Origin: Serpentinimonas sp.
Lineage (GTDB): Bacteria; Pseudomonadota; Gammaproteobacteria; Burkholderiales; Burkholderiaceae_C
Reading direction: 5' to 3'
Length of the DNA: 14,719 bases
NCBI GenBank assembly: GCA_025458665.1
Contig: JALOSG010000043.1
Location: forward strand, 1 to 14,719
The notes beneath the pieces are model-generated. The model had not been told where the DNA came from. It did not search any database and worked only from the letters and a program-made list of their open reading frames with translations. This document shows, piece after piece, positions 1-7,349 of this stretch (position 1 is the first letter of the stretch; each line of letters starts with the position of its first letter). Made by a program: the position numbers and the translations under genes.

Positions 1-131
1 TTCATGAAGATGCCGATGACCTCGTAGCCCTGCTGCTTCAGGAGCCACGCGCTCACGGCGGAATCCACCCCGCCGGAGAGGCCCACCACCACGCGGGTTC
101 CGGGGCTGACCGTACCTGCAGTGTGCGTCAT
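1..131 (-). CDS. mnmA: tRNA-specific 2-thiouridylase MnmA, N-terminal part (cut by window edge)
   Basis: Only the first 43 codons are inside the window. The minus-strand translation starts MTHTAGTVSPGTRVVVGLSG and continues with GGVDSAVSAWLLKQQGYEVI, then GIFM. The SGGVDS stretch is the ATP-binding PP-loop (N-type ATP pyrophosphatase). Followed by SAWLLKQQGYEVIGIFM it is typical of MnmA, which thiolates U34 of the tRNAs for Lys, Glu and Gln using sulfur from a cysteine desulfurase relay. The ATG (129-131) overlaps the TGA of the upstream monooxygenase gene in a 4-bp ATGA, which suggests translational coupling. No separate strong Shine-Dalgarno was seen. Other PP-loop enzymes remain possible because the rest of the protein is missing, but the GIFM ending favours MnmA. 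Confidence 0.88.
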   Translation of the reverse strand, partial: MTHTAGTVSPGTRVVVGLSGGVDSAVSAWLLKQQGYEVIGIFM

Positions 132-1168
132 GCCAGCACCGGGGCTTCGGCCTTCAGGGCCGCCGCCGCAATGTCCAGGGAGCGCAGGCGCAACGCGGGG
201 TCGTACACATCGCTCACCAGAATGAATTCGTCGGCCTGGGTCAGGTCGTGCAGGCGCTGCAGGCCGGCCCGCACGGTGTCGGGGCCGCCCACCACGCCGG
301 CAGCCAGAAAGTCGCCCACCGCCTGCTGTGCCTGGGCCCCCATCTGGTCCCAGAAGCCCTCCACGGGCGGCTGCAGGCGGCGGCGCTGGCCGGTGATGAT
401 GCCCAGCACGCGCTGGTAGGTGCTGCTGGCCAGGAAGTCGGCCTCTTCGTCGGTGGGCGCGGCAATGAGCGGCACGCCCACGGCGGCATAGGGCTGCGCC
501 AGCGTGGCCGAGGGGCGGAAGTTCTCGCGGTACACCTGCAGCGCCTGCAGCAGGTAGCGCGGCGCAAAGTGCGAGGCAAAGGCAAAGGGCAGGCCGCGCT
601 CGGCCGCCAGCCGCGCCGAGAACAGGCTCGAACCCAGCAGCCAGATGGGCACGTTCGTACCGGCGCCGGGCGTGGCCACCACGCGCTGGCCGGGCTGCAC
701 GGGGCCCAGCAGGTGCTGCAGCTCGGCCACTTCGCGCGGGAAGTCTTCTTCGGTTTCCACCCGGTCGCGGCGCAAGGCGCGCATGGTGAGCCCATCGGTG
801 CCAGGGGCGCGGCCCAGGCCCAGGTCGATGCGCCCGGGGTAGAGCTCGGCGAGCGTGCCAAAGGCCTCGGCCACCACCAGCGGCGCGTGGTTGGGCAGCA
901 TCACGCCGCCCGAACCCACCCGGATGCGCGAGGTTCCGCCGGCGATGTAGCCCACCAGCACGGCGGTGGCCGAACTGGCCACGCTGTCCATGTTGTGGTG
1001 CTCGGCCAGCCAGTAACGGGTAAAACCCAGCCGCTCGGCGTGCTGGGCGGTGCGCAGCGCAATCTTCAGCGCATCGGCCACGGTGCCATGCTCGCGCACG
1101 GACACCAGATCGAGCATGGACAGCGCCACATTGCCCAGAGGTTTGTCGGTCGGCGCGGCGTGGGTCAT
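128..1168 (-). CDS. LLM-class flavin-dependent oxidoreductase (luciferase-like monooxygenase, MsnO8/YhbW-like)
   Basis: This is a 346-residue protein of the bacterial luciferase-like TIM-barrel family, which usually uses reduced FMN. Visible family signatures are RYWLAEHHNM (about 51-60), GGVMLPNHAPLVVAE (about 87-101) and YPGRIDLGLGRAPGTD (about 110-125), a pattern shared with E. coli YhbW and the MsnO8-type subgroup. The length fits the family. The natural substrate cannot be read from the sequence. The start ATG overlaps the proA stop in an ATGA (1165-1168), and a GAGG lies about 7 nt upstream inside proA. The stop overlaps the mnmA start in the same way. The gene therefore sits in the middle of an apparent proA-LLM-mnmA unit. 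No signal peptide is seen, so the protein should be cytoplasmic. Confidence 0.85.
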   Translation of the reverse strand: MTHAAPTDKPLGNVALSMLDLVSVREHGTVADALKIALRTAQHAERLGFTRYWLAEHHNMDSVASSATAVLVGYIAGGTSRIRVGSGGVMLPNHAPLVVAEAFGTLAELYPGRIDLGLGRAPGTDGLTMRALRRDRVETEEDFPREVAELQHLLGPVQPGQRVVATPGAGTNVPIWLLGSSLFSARLAAERGLPFAFASHFAPRYLLQALQVYRENFRPSATLAQPYAAVGVPLIAAPTDEEADFLASSTYQRVLGIITGQRRRLQPPVEGFWDQMGAQAQQAVGDFLAAGVVGGPDTVRAGLQRLHDLTQADEFILVSDVYDPALRLRSLDIAAAALKAEAPVLA

Positions 1169-2445
1169 CCGCGCACCTCGCCCTCGCCCAGCACCACGTA
1201 CTTGAGCGACGTGAGCCCTTCCACACCCACCGGGCCACGGGCGTGGAACTTGTCGGTGGAGATGCCGATTTCGGCACCCAGCCCGTACTCGAACCCATCG
1301 GCAAAGCGCGTGCTGGCGTTCACCATGACGCTGGCCGAATCCACTTCGCGCAGGAAGCGCTGCGCGTGCATGTGGTTGGTGGTGAGGATGGCTTCGGTGT
1401 GGTGGCTGGAATAGCGGTTGATGTGGGCAATCGCCTCATCGAGCCCGGCCACCACCTTGATGCTGATGATGGGCGCGAGGTACTCCTCGGACCAGTCCTG
1501 TTCCGTGGCCTCGGCCAGGAGGGCGTCGGGCACAGCCTTGAGGAGGGCCAGAGACTCCGCGCAGCCGCGCATTTCCACGCCTTTGGCGGCGTAGATGGCG
1601 CCTATCTGCGGCAGGAACTGGGCTGCCACGCCGCGCGCCACCAGCAGGCTTTCGGTGGCATTGCAGGGGCTGTACTTCTGGGTCTTGGCGTTGTCGGCCA
1701 CCTTCACGGCCATGGCCACATCGCAGGGGTCGTCCACGTAGGTGTGGCAGTTGCCGTCCAGGTGCTTGATGACCGGCACCTTGGCTTCGCGGCTGATGCG
1801 CTCGATCAGGCCTTTGCCGCCACGCGGAATGATCACGTCCACATACTCGGGCATGGCAATGAGCTGGCCCACGGCGGCGCGGTCGGTGGTGGGCACCAGC
1901 TGCACCGCATCGGCCGGCAGGCCCGCCTGCACCAGCGCCTGCTGCACCAGGGCGGCCAGGGCGCGGTTGGAGTCGATGGCTTCCGAGCCGCCGCGCAGGA
2001 TGCAGGCGTTGCCGCTCTTGATGGACAGCGAGGCCGCTTCGATGGTGACGTTGGGGCGGCTTTCGTAAATCATGCCAAACACGCCGATGGGCACGCGCAT
2101 CTGGCCCACGCGGATGCCGCTGGGCTGCTGCTTCATGCCGCTGATCTCGCCAATCGGGTCGGGCATGGCGGCCAGTTGCTCGCAGCCCTGGGCGCAGGTT
2201 TCCAGCACGGCGGGCGTGAGCTTGAGCCGGTCCACCATGGGCTCGGCCAGGCCGGCGGCGCGGGCGCGTTCCAGGTCTTTGGCGTTTTCCTGCTGCAGCA
2301 GAGCGGTCTGCTCGCGCAGGAGGCGGGCTAGGCCATGCAGCGCCGCCACCTTGGCCGCAGCCGGCGCCTTGGCCATGTGGGCCGAAGCGGCGCGGGCCTG
2401 CACCCCCAGGGATATCATCAGTTCTGTGGCGTTGGCTGCGTTCAT
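1165..2445 (-). CDS. proA: Glutamate-5-semialdehyde dehydrogenase (gamma-glutamyl phosphate reductase)
   Basis: ProA is the second enzyme of proline synthesis. It reduces gamma-glutamyl phosphate with NADPH to glutamate-5-semialdehyde in the cytoplasm. The 426-residue length is normal. The aldehyde-dehydrogenase fold is recognisable from IYESRPNVTIEAASL (about 126-140) and KHLDGNCHTYVDD (about 227-239). The catalytic cysteine is Cys261 in KYSPCNATESLLV. The ProA family signature is present at about 332-353 (AIAHINRYSSHHTEAI), followed by VNASTRFADGFEYGLGAEIG. The ATG start lies at the edge of a 47-bp gap shared with the divergent GGDEF gene. No strong Shine-Dalgarno is visible before it. The 3' end overlaps the monooxygenase gene by 4 bp. 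proB is not in the window. Confidence 0.97.
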   Translation of the reverse strand: MNAANATELMISLGVQARAASAHMAKAPAAAKVAALHGLARLLREQTALLQQENAKDLERARAAGLAEPMVDRLKLTPAVLETCAQGCEQLAAMPDPIGEISGMKQQPSGIRVGQMRVPIGVFGMIYESRPNVTIEAASLSIKSGNACILRGGSEAIDSNRALAALVQQALVQAGLPADAVQLVPTTDRAAVGQLIAMPEYVDVIIPRGGKGLIERISREAKVPVIKHLDGNCHTYVDDPCDVAMAVKVADNAKTQKYSPCNATESLLVARGVAAQFLPQIGAIYAAKGVEMRGCAESLALLKAVPDALLAEATEQDWSEEYLAPIISIKVVAGLDEAIAHINRYSSHHTEAILTTNHMHAQRFLREVDSASVMVNASTRFADGFEYGLGAEIGISTDKFHARGPVGVEGLTSLKYVVLGEGEVRG

Positions 2446-2492
2446 TGCGCAATTTTCGCATTGTTAAGGCCGTGCAAACAGAGTAGGGTTTG
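2446..2492. promoter_or_regulatory. Divergent intergenic region between proA and the GGDEF gene
   Basis: This short, AT-richer gap must carry the 5' control signals for two genes that point away from each other. A perfect 10-bp palindrome ATTGCGCAAT (2444-2453) overlaps the proA start codon. For the GGDEF gene, an AGTAGGG purine run (2482-2488) precedes the tandem ATG codons and can serve as the ribosome binding site. Promoter hexamers are not clear on either strand, so only the region is called, not an exact promoter. Confidence 0.4.
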
Positions 2493-4325
2493 ATGATGCG
2501 TGCAGCCCCCCTTTCCGGACGTCATTCCCCCGCGGTGGCCAACCTGCGCCAGCTGGGGTGGCTGGTGTCCATGGCCATCGCGGTCAGCCTCACCATGTCG
2601 GTGGCGCTGCTGCTTTTCATGGCGCGGGCGCAGGACGACGTGGCCGCCAGCGCGTCTCGCAAACACTTCACGGAACTGCAGTCCCTGCAGGCCCGCCAGC
2701 TGGGTCGCCACGTGCTGGACTACTCCTCGTGGGACGAAAGCATCACCTTCCTGGTGCAGGAAATAGACATCGACTGGTGGGAGGCCAACCCGGGTACCAA
2801 CGCCATCGATGTGTTCCAGTTGTCGCACAGCCTCTACGTGGACCCGCAGAACCGCCTGCGCCTGCACACCAGCGCCCAGGGTACTGCCCAGGAGCCCCCC
2901 GAGGGCTGGCTCACCCCCTCGCTGGCGGCCTTGCTGGCCCGGGCCCGTGCAGCCCAGCCCGGGCCGGACGACGCACCCGTGGCGGGCGTGGTGGAGTTTG
3001 CTGGCGAACTCCACCTCATGGCGGCCGCGGTGATCCGCCCGCTGCACACCCAGGCCCCCGACCGCGAACCACGGGGCATTTTGCTGTTCGGGCGCAATCT
3101 GGCTGCCGATGCGCTGGCAGAAGCCGGTGACATCATGGCGCAGCCCGAACTCCGCTGGCTGCCGCCTGGGGAGGTAACGGCCGCGCGCCAGACGGCAGGC
3201 ACTCTCGTTTTGCCCGTGGTGCTGGCCAGCGAAGAAGTGCGCGGTGCCATCACCTGGCGCCCACCCACACCAGGACGTGCGCTGACCGAGCGACTGCTGC
3301 CGGTGATGGCCGCCGCGTTCCTGCTGGTGGCGGTGGTCGTGCTGGCGGTGGTACGCCGCTCGCGGGTGCTGGCCGAGCAGATCGAACGCGATGCCCGCAC
3401 CCGCGAAGACCTGGCGCGGCGCAACGAACTGATCCTCGAAGCCGTGGGCGAGGGCATTTTCGGGGTAGACGGAGAGGGCCGGGTGGTGTTTGCCAACCCG
3501 GCCGCCCTGCAGCAGCTGCGGCTGGAGAAGAACGCCTTCATCGGCAGCGACGCGCAGCAATTGCTGGTGGAACGGAGGGCGGGCACAGCAGCAGGCGCCA
3601 GCCTGGGCCGCCTGCAGGACGGCCCAGCCTCTTCCGAGCACAGCCGCTTCCTGCGCGGAGACGGCAGCAGTTTTTCGGTGGAGTATGTGCTCACGCCACT
3701 GCGCCAGGACGACCCTGCGGCCGGCGCTGTGGTGGTGTTCCGGGACATCACCGAGCGGCGCCAGAACGAGGAGAACATCCGTTACCGGGCCAACTTCGAT
3801 GCGCTCACTGGCCTGGCCAACCGGCAGATGTTCGTGGAGCGCCTGGCCGAGGCGCTGCGACCCCGCCAAGGCGAAGCGCAGGCCGGCGCGCTGCTGTTCA
3901 TAGACCTTGACCACTTCAAGGAAGTGAACGACAGCCGCGGTCACCGAGCGGGGGACTTTTTGCTGCAACTGGCCGCGCAGCGGCTGCGGGACCAGGTGCG
4001 CGATGTGGACATCGTGGGCCGGCTGGGTGGCGACGAGTTCGTGGTGATGCTCTCCGGACTGAGCGGCCCCGACCACGGGCTCGATGCCGCCGCCCTGGTG
4101 GCAGGCAAGCTGGTGCAGGTGCTACAGCAACCCTTCGACCTGAGGCCAGCTGGCTCTACCGATGGCGAAAGCCAGCCCGATGCAGCCGCCTGGGTAGGCG
4201 CCAGCATCGGTATTGCGCTGTTCCCCAAAGACGGCACCGACACCGACACCCTGCTGCAGCATGCCGATCAGGCCATGTACCGCGCCAAGCAGGAAGGTCG
4301 TGGCGGCGGCTACGCCTTTTATTAG
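2493..4325 (+). CDS. Membrane-bound diguanylate cyclase with CHASE4-like sensor, PAS and GGDEF domains
   Basis: This is a 610-residue inner-membrane signalling protein expected to make cyclic di-GMP from two GTP. The order is a first membrane helix (about 22-44), a periplasmic region (about 55-245) resembling CHASE4 (DYSSWDESITF, WWEANPG, LYVDPQNRLRL), a second helix (about 267-289), a PAS domain (about 310-420, ending VVFRDITERR) and a GGDEF domain (about 432-604). The active-site GGDEF motif is intact at 512-516. An inhibitory I-site RDVD (503-506) lies the standard five residues upstream, so product inhibition is likely. No EAL or HD-GYP domain is present. The GGDEF domain has a modest extra loop (about 551-566) after QPFDL. 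The start is the first of two adjacent ATGs; the second (2496) is also well spaced from the AGTAGGG, and an in-frame TTG precedes both. The ligand of the sensor part is unknown. Confidence 0.92.
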   Translation: MMRAAPLSGRHSPAVANLRQLGWLVSMAIAVSLTMSVALLLFMARAQDDVAASASRKHFTELQSLQARQLGRHVLDYSSWDESITFLVQEIDIDWWEANPGTNAIDVFQLSHSLYVDPQNRLRLHTSAQGTAQEPPEGWLTPSLAALLARARAAQPGPDDAPVAGVVEFAGELHLMAAAVIRPLHTQAPDREPRGILLFGRNLAADALAEAGDIMAQPELRWLPPGEVTAARQTAGTLVLPVVLASEEVRGAITWRPPTPGRALTERLLPVMAAAFLLVAVVVLAVVRRSRVLAEQIERDARTREDLARRNELILEAVGEGIFGVDGEGRVVFANPAALQQLRLEKNAFIGSDAQQLLVERRAGTAAGASLGRLQDGPASSEHSRFLRGDGSSFSVEYVLTPLRQDDPAAGAVVVFRDITERRQNEENIRYRANFDALTGLANRQMFVERLAEALRPRQGEAQAGALLFIDLDHFKEVNDSRGHRAGDFLLQLAAQRLRDQVRDVDIVGRLGGDEFVVMLSGLSGPDHGLDAAALVAGKLVQVLQQPFDLRPAGSTDGESQPDAAAWVGASIGIALFPKDGTDTDTLLQHADQAMYRAKQEGRGGGYAFY

Positions 4326-4378
4326 GCGGTGCCGAGAACTGGTCAAGCTACGGCGGTGAGGCGCCGAACCAGGGATAA

Positions 4379-5446
4379 CTAGCGACTACCGGCAGGCCGC
4401 GCTGCGCACGCCCGAGTCACGCTGAGCGCCAGCCGGTGCAACGCCTGCCAGGGGTCGGCCGGCCAGTCGGGGCGGCGCAGGCCTTTCACAATGCCGTCCA
4501 CCAGGTGCGCATCGTGCAGCCAGCCGGTCACCTGTTCGGCGCGCAGGCGTGGCACCAGCCGCTCGAAGCGCTTTTCGCGCGGTCCCCACACCCGCTGTTC
4601 GCGCAGCACCATGGGCAGCGGGCGGCCTTGCTGCACAGCGGTTTTCACCCGGTGCAGGGTGCGTATGTCCTCGGCCAGCGCCCAGTGCACCAGCACCGGC
4701 GCCTCGCCCTCGGCTTCCAGCCCATCGAGCATGCGCTGCACCCGCGCGGCCTGCCCATCGAGCACAGCTTCGGCCAGCTTGAAGGGGTCGTAGCGGGCCA
4801 CGTTCAGCACCGCCGACTCCACCTGCTCCCAGGCCAGCTCCCCGGCGGGATAGAGCAAGCCCAGTTTCTGGATTTCCTGGTGCGCCGCCAGCAGGTTGCC
4901 CTCCACGCGGTCGGCCATGAACGCCAGCGCGCGCTGCCCCTCTTCCCCGTTGGCCACACGCTGACCCTGCAGCTGCAGGCGCTGGGCGATCCAGGCCGGC
5001 AACTGGGCACGCTCCACCGGGTCTATGCGGATGGCCACGCCATGGCCCTCCAGCGCGGCAAACCACGCGCTTTTGGTGGACGCCGCATCCAGCCTGGGCA
5101 GCAGCACCAGGGTCACGGCGCTGTCGTTGCCGGGGGCCAGTTCGGCGAGTTGCTGCAAAGCCTGTGAGCCCTCTTTGCCGGGCTTGCCCGAAGGAATGCG
5201 CACCTCGATGAGCTGGCGGTCGGCAAACAGGCTCATTTCGCTGCCGGCCGCCAAGACGGCGCTCCAGTCGAAATGGGCGCCGGCCACGGTGAACACGCTG
5301 CGCTCGCCCACGCCCTCGGCGCGTGCGGCTGCGCGAATGGCATCGGCCGCCTCCTGCACCAGCAGGGCCTCATCGCCATACAAGGTGTACAGGGGCTTCA
5401 AGCCACGCTGCAAATGGGCGCCCAGCTGGGCCAGAGACAACTGCAT
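4379..5446 (-). CDS. holA: DNA polymerase III subunit delta
   Basis: HolA is the delta subunit of the clamp loader. It opens the beta sliding clamp for loading at primed DNA. The 355-residue product is close to E. coli HolA (343). Visible features are LYTLYGDEALLVQEAADAIR near the N-terminus and EMSLFADRQLIEVRIPSGKP (70-89). The latter contains Leu73 and Phe74, at the same numbering as the clamp-contacting residues of the E. coli protein. The C-terminal collar region follows (ARYDPFKLAEAVLDG onward). The gene begins 9 bp after the stop of the upstream exported-protein gene, so they are probably co-transcribed. It converges with the GGDEF gene across a 53-bp gap in which no strong terminator was recognised. 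No clear Shine-Dalgarno precedes the ATG. Confidence 0.95.
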   Translation of the reverse strand: MQLSLAQLGAHLQRGLKPLYTLYGDEALLVQEAADAIRAAARAEGVGERSVFTVAGAHFDWSAVLAAGSEMSLFADRQLIEVRIPSGKPGKEGSQALQQLAELAPGNDSAVTLVLLPRLDAASTKSAWFAALEGHGVAIRIDPVERAQLPAWIAQRLQLQGQRVANGEEGQRALAFMADRVEGNLLAAHQEIQKLGLLYPAGELAWEQVESAVLNVARYDPFKLAEAVLDGQAARVQRMLDGLEAEGEAPVLVHWALAEDIRTLHRVKTAVQQGRPLPMVLREQRVWGPREKRFERLVPRLRAEQVTGWLHDAHLVDGIVKGLRRPDWPADPWQALHRLALSVTRACAARPAGSR

Positions 5447-5455
5447 GCGGGGATT

Positions 5456-6286
5456 TTAGGGAACGGACACCCGCACCTGCACGTAGCGCTGCCCTTGCTG
5501 GGTGGTGCTGCCGCCGCCCAGCGTGGCGGTGCCCCGGGTGACGCTGCCCGGGCGCTGCCCCGCGGGCACGCCGCCCACGCTCACGCCACCGCGGGACTGC
5601 TCGCCCGAGGTCACCTGCGCGGTCTGCGCCTGGGCAATGGTGACCCATTCGTTCAGCGGAACCAGCAGTTCGGTGCGGGTGCTGGCGGTGGTGGTGGCGG
5701 GCAGGCCTGCGGTGGCGGAATTCGCGTTGGTCCGCGGGTCGTCGCGGGTTGCCTGTTGCGCCGACAAGCGCAGCTCCACCTGGTTACCGCCCTGCCAGCG
5801 TGGCTGCACCACCAGGCCGCTCTGCTGCTCCAGCCACACGGTGCCCACCACGGCGCCCTGTATGCCCAGCCACAGCAGTTGCACGGGCTGGCTCTGCCCG
5901 ATGTTGAAGCTCGCCTCCCGGCCATTGAGCACCAGCACCTGCTGGGCCAGTGCGTCCTGCTGGCTGCTGCCCGACGGCTGGGTGCGCAGCACGATCTCGC
6001 CCGAACGCGGGCTGCCTTGCACCTGCACATCCACGCGCGCGCCGCTGCTCTGCGTCTGGTTCTCGCTCACCTGGCGCAACTCCACAGACAGGTTGCGCAG
6101 CGGCAGCGTGGCGCCGGCGGGAGTCTGCGCCTGCGCGGGGCCAGGCACCAGCATGGCCAGCGCAGTAATTACCATCAGCGTGGCCAATACAGCCATAGCG
6201 GCCATGGCGGCACTATCGCCCAAAACTCCCCGCGCGGCCCGAGGGGCCGAAATTGCGGTTAGGGCGGTGGGAGGCTGCGCAGACAT
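5456..6286 (-). CDS. Uncharacterised exported protein with secretin-like sequence patterns
   Basis: The 276-residue product has a hydrophobic segment at about 27-48 followed by PAQAQ, a likely signal peptidase I site after Ala53. That leaves a mature part of about 223 residues rich in Gln, Ser, Thr and Gly, with no cysteine. I do not recognise a named family. Three stretches resemble the order of elements in the secretin (GspD/PilQ) beta domain: VLVLNGREASFNIGQSQPV (about 118-136), SGLVVQPRWQGGNQVELRLS (156-175) and TELLVPLNEWVTIAQAQ (about 205-221). The protein is far too short to be a full secretin. The coding sequence lies 9 bp upstream of holA and diverges from arginase, so it leads the holA unit. 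ATG at 6284-6286 was chosen; ATG at residue 28 would give a shorter n-region and is possible. Function unknown. It might be a periplasmic or outer-membrane-associated beta-rich protein, which is inference. Confidence 0.75.
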   Translation of the reverse strand: MSAQPPTALTAISAPRAARGVLGDSAAMAAMAVLATLMVITALAMLVPGPAQAQTPAGATLPLRNLSVELRQVSENQTQSSGARVDVQVQGSPRSGEIVLRTQPSGSSQQDALAQQVLVLNGREASFNIGQSQPVQLLWLGIQGAVVGTVWLEQQSGLVVQPRWQGGNQVELRLSAQQATRDDPRTNANSATAGLPATTTASTRTELLVPLNEWVTIAQAQTAQVTSGEQSRGGVSVGGVPAGQRPGSVTRGTATLGGGSTTQQGQRYVQVRVSVP

Positions 6287-6334
6287 CGGACCATTCTAGG
6301 AGCAAGCTAGGCGTTCGTGGTGGGCGCGGCTACC
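6287..6334. promoter_or_regulatory. Divergent intergenic region between the exported-protein gene and arginase
   Basis: The 48-bp gap must hold the 5' signals of both genes. On the minus strand a TAGAAT hexamer (6293-6298) resembles a sigma-70 -10 element and ends only 6 nt before the ATG of the exported-protein gene. No convincing -35 was found. The arginase side has no clear Shine-Dalgarno before either candidate ATG. Confidence 0.3.
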
Positions 6335-7318
6335 ATGGCCGGCATGAACCCAGCCACCGCCGAAACGCCAAACCGCCACCACCCCACAAGCCCCCATTTC
6401 CGGCGCGTGGGCCTGATTGGCGCCCCCACCGACATCGGTGCCGGTGTGCGCGGCGCGTCCATGGGGCCGGAGGCACTGCGCGTGGCCGGTCTGCGCGAAG
6501 CGCTGGAACTGCACGGGGTGCAGGTGCACGACCATGGCAACCTGGCGGGCCCGCCCAACCCCTGGCAGCCGGCGCAAAACGGCTTCCGGCATCTGCCCGA
6601 AGTGGTGGCATGGAACCAGCAGGTGCACGACGCCGTGCTGGCCGAGCTGCAGGCCGGCGGCCTGCCCCTGCTGCTGGGTGGCGACCACTGCCTGGCCATA
6701 GGCTCCCTGAGCGCGGTGGCGCGCCATTGCCGCGCCATGGGCAAGCGCCTGCGGGTGTTGTGGCTGGATGCCCATGCCGACTTCAACACCAGCGAACTCA
6801 CCCCGAGCGGCAACCTGCACGGCATGCCGGTGGCCTGCCTGTGCGGGCTGGGGCCCACTGCACTCACCGGCATGAGCGACACCACGCCGGCACTCAGCCC
6901 GGCGTCGGTGCGCCAGATTGGGATACGCAGCGTGGACCCCGGCGAGAAACGCCTGGTGCACGCCCATGGGCTGGAGGTGTTCGACATGCGCGCCATCGAC
7001 GAGCTGGGCATGCGCGCGGTCATGGAGCGTACGCTGGCGGGGCTGGACGCCCACACCCACCTGCACGTGAGCTTCGATGTGGATTTCCTCGACCCCGAGA
7101 TTGCCCCTGGCGTTGGCACCACCGTGCCGGGCGGCCCCACCTACCGTGAGGCCCAGCTGTGCATGGAGATGGTGGCCGATACCGGCCTGCTGGCCAGCCT
7201 GGACGTGATGGAGCTGAACCCCGCGCTGGACGTACGCAACAAGACCGCGCTGCTGGCCGTAGACCTGATAGAGAGCCTGTTTGGCAAAAGCACCCTGATG
7301 CGGCAGCAGCCGCTCTAG
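6335..7318 (+). CDS. rocF: Arginase
   Basis: Arginase hydrolyses L-arginine to L-ornithine and urea at a binuclear manganese site. The 327-residue protein has the three ureohydrolase metal-binding motifs: GGDHC (115-119), DAHADFN (145-151) and SFDVDFLDP with EIAPGVGT (246-262). The segment TPSGNLHGMP (about 157-166) after DAHADFN favours arginase over agmatinase or formiminoglutamase, as does ELNPALDVRNKTA near the end. The first motif has Cys where Ser is common (GGDHS), while the metal-binding Asp and His are kept. ATG 6335 was chosen. ATG 6344 and GTG 6317 in the same frame are alternatives and differ only in a non-conserved leader. The gene is on the plus strand within a minus-strand block and converges on lptE with a 31-bp gap. 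No urease or ornithine gene is nearby. Confidence 0.9.
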   Translation: MAGMNPATAETPNRHHPTSPHFRRVGLIGAPTDIGAGVRGASMGPEALRVAGLREALELHGVQVHDHGNLAGPPNPWQPAQNGFRHLPEVVAWNQQVHDAVLAELQAGGLPLLLGGDHCLAIGSLSAVARHCRAMGKRLRVLWLDAHADFNTSELTPSGNLHGMPVACLCGLGPTALTGMSDTTPALSPASVRQIGIRSVDPGEKRLVHAHGLEVFDMRAIDELGMRAVMERTLAGLDAHTHLHVSFDVDFLDPEIAPGVGTTVPGGPTYREAQLCMEMVADTGLLASLDVMELNPALDVRNKTALLAVDLIESLFGKSTLMRQQPL

Positions 7319-7349
7319 CAGGGTGTGCGCGGCTTGCGCCAACAGGCGT

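Noticed and set aside
248..1414. Long plus-strand open frame opposite the monooxygenase and proA
   Set aside because: It is antisense to two clearly conserved genes; its translation is His/Gly/Ala-rich with no family pattern, as expected from GC-rich codon shadows.
2442..4076. 544-codon minus-strand open frame opposite the GGDEF gene
   Set aside because: The GGDEF gene has complete domain motifs in the other direction; this frame gives a His/Gln-rich product with no recognisable domain and would overlap the proA start.
4326..4378. Possible terminator between the convergent GGDEF and holA genes
   Set aside because: A weak CTGGT/ACCAG pairing is present, but there is no compact GC stem and no T run on either strand.
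7319..7349. Possible hairpin between the convergent arginase and lptE genes
   Set aside because: Only a CGCC/GGCG 4-bp stem with a 4-nt loop and no T run is seen, so a terminator is not supported.
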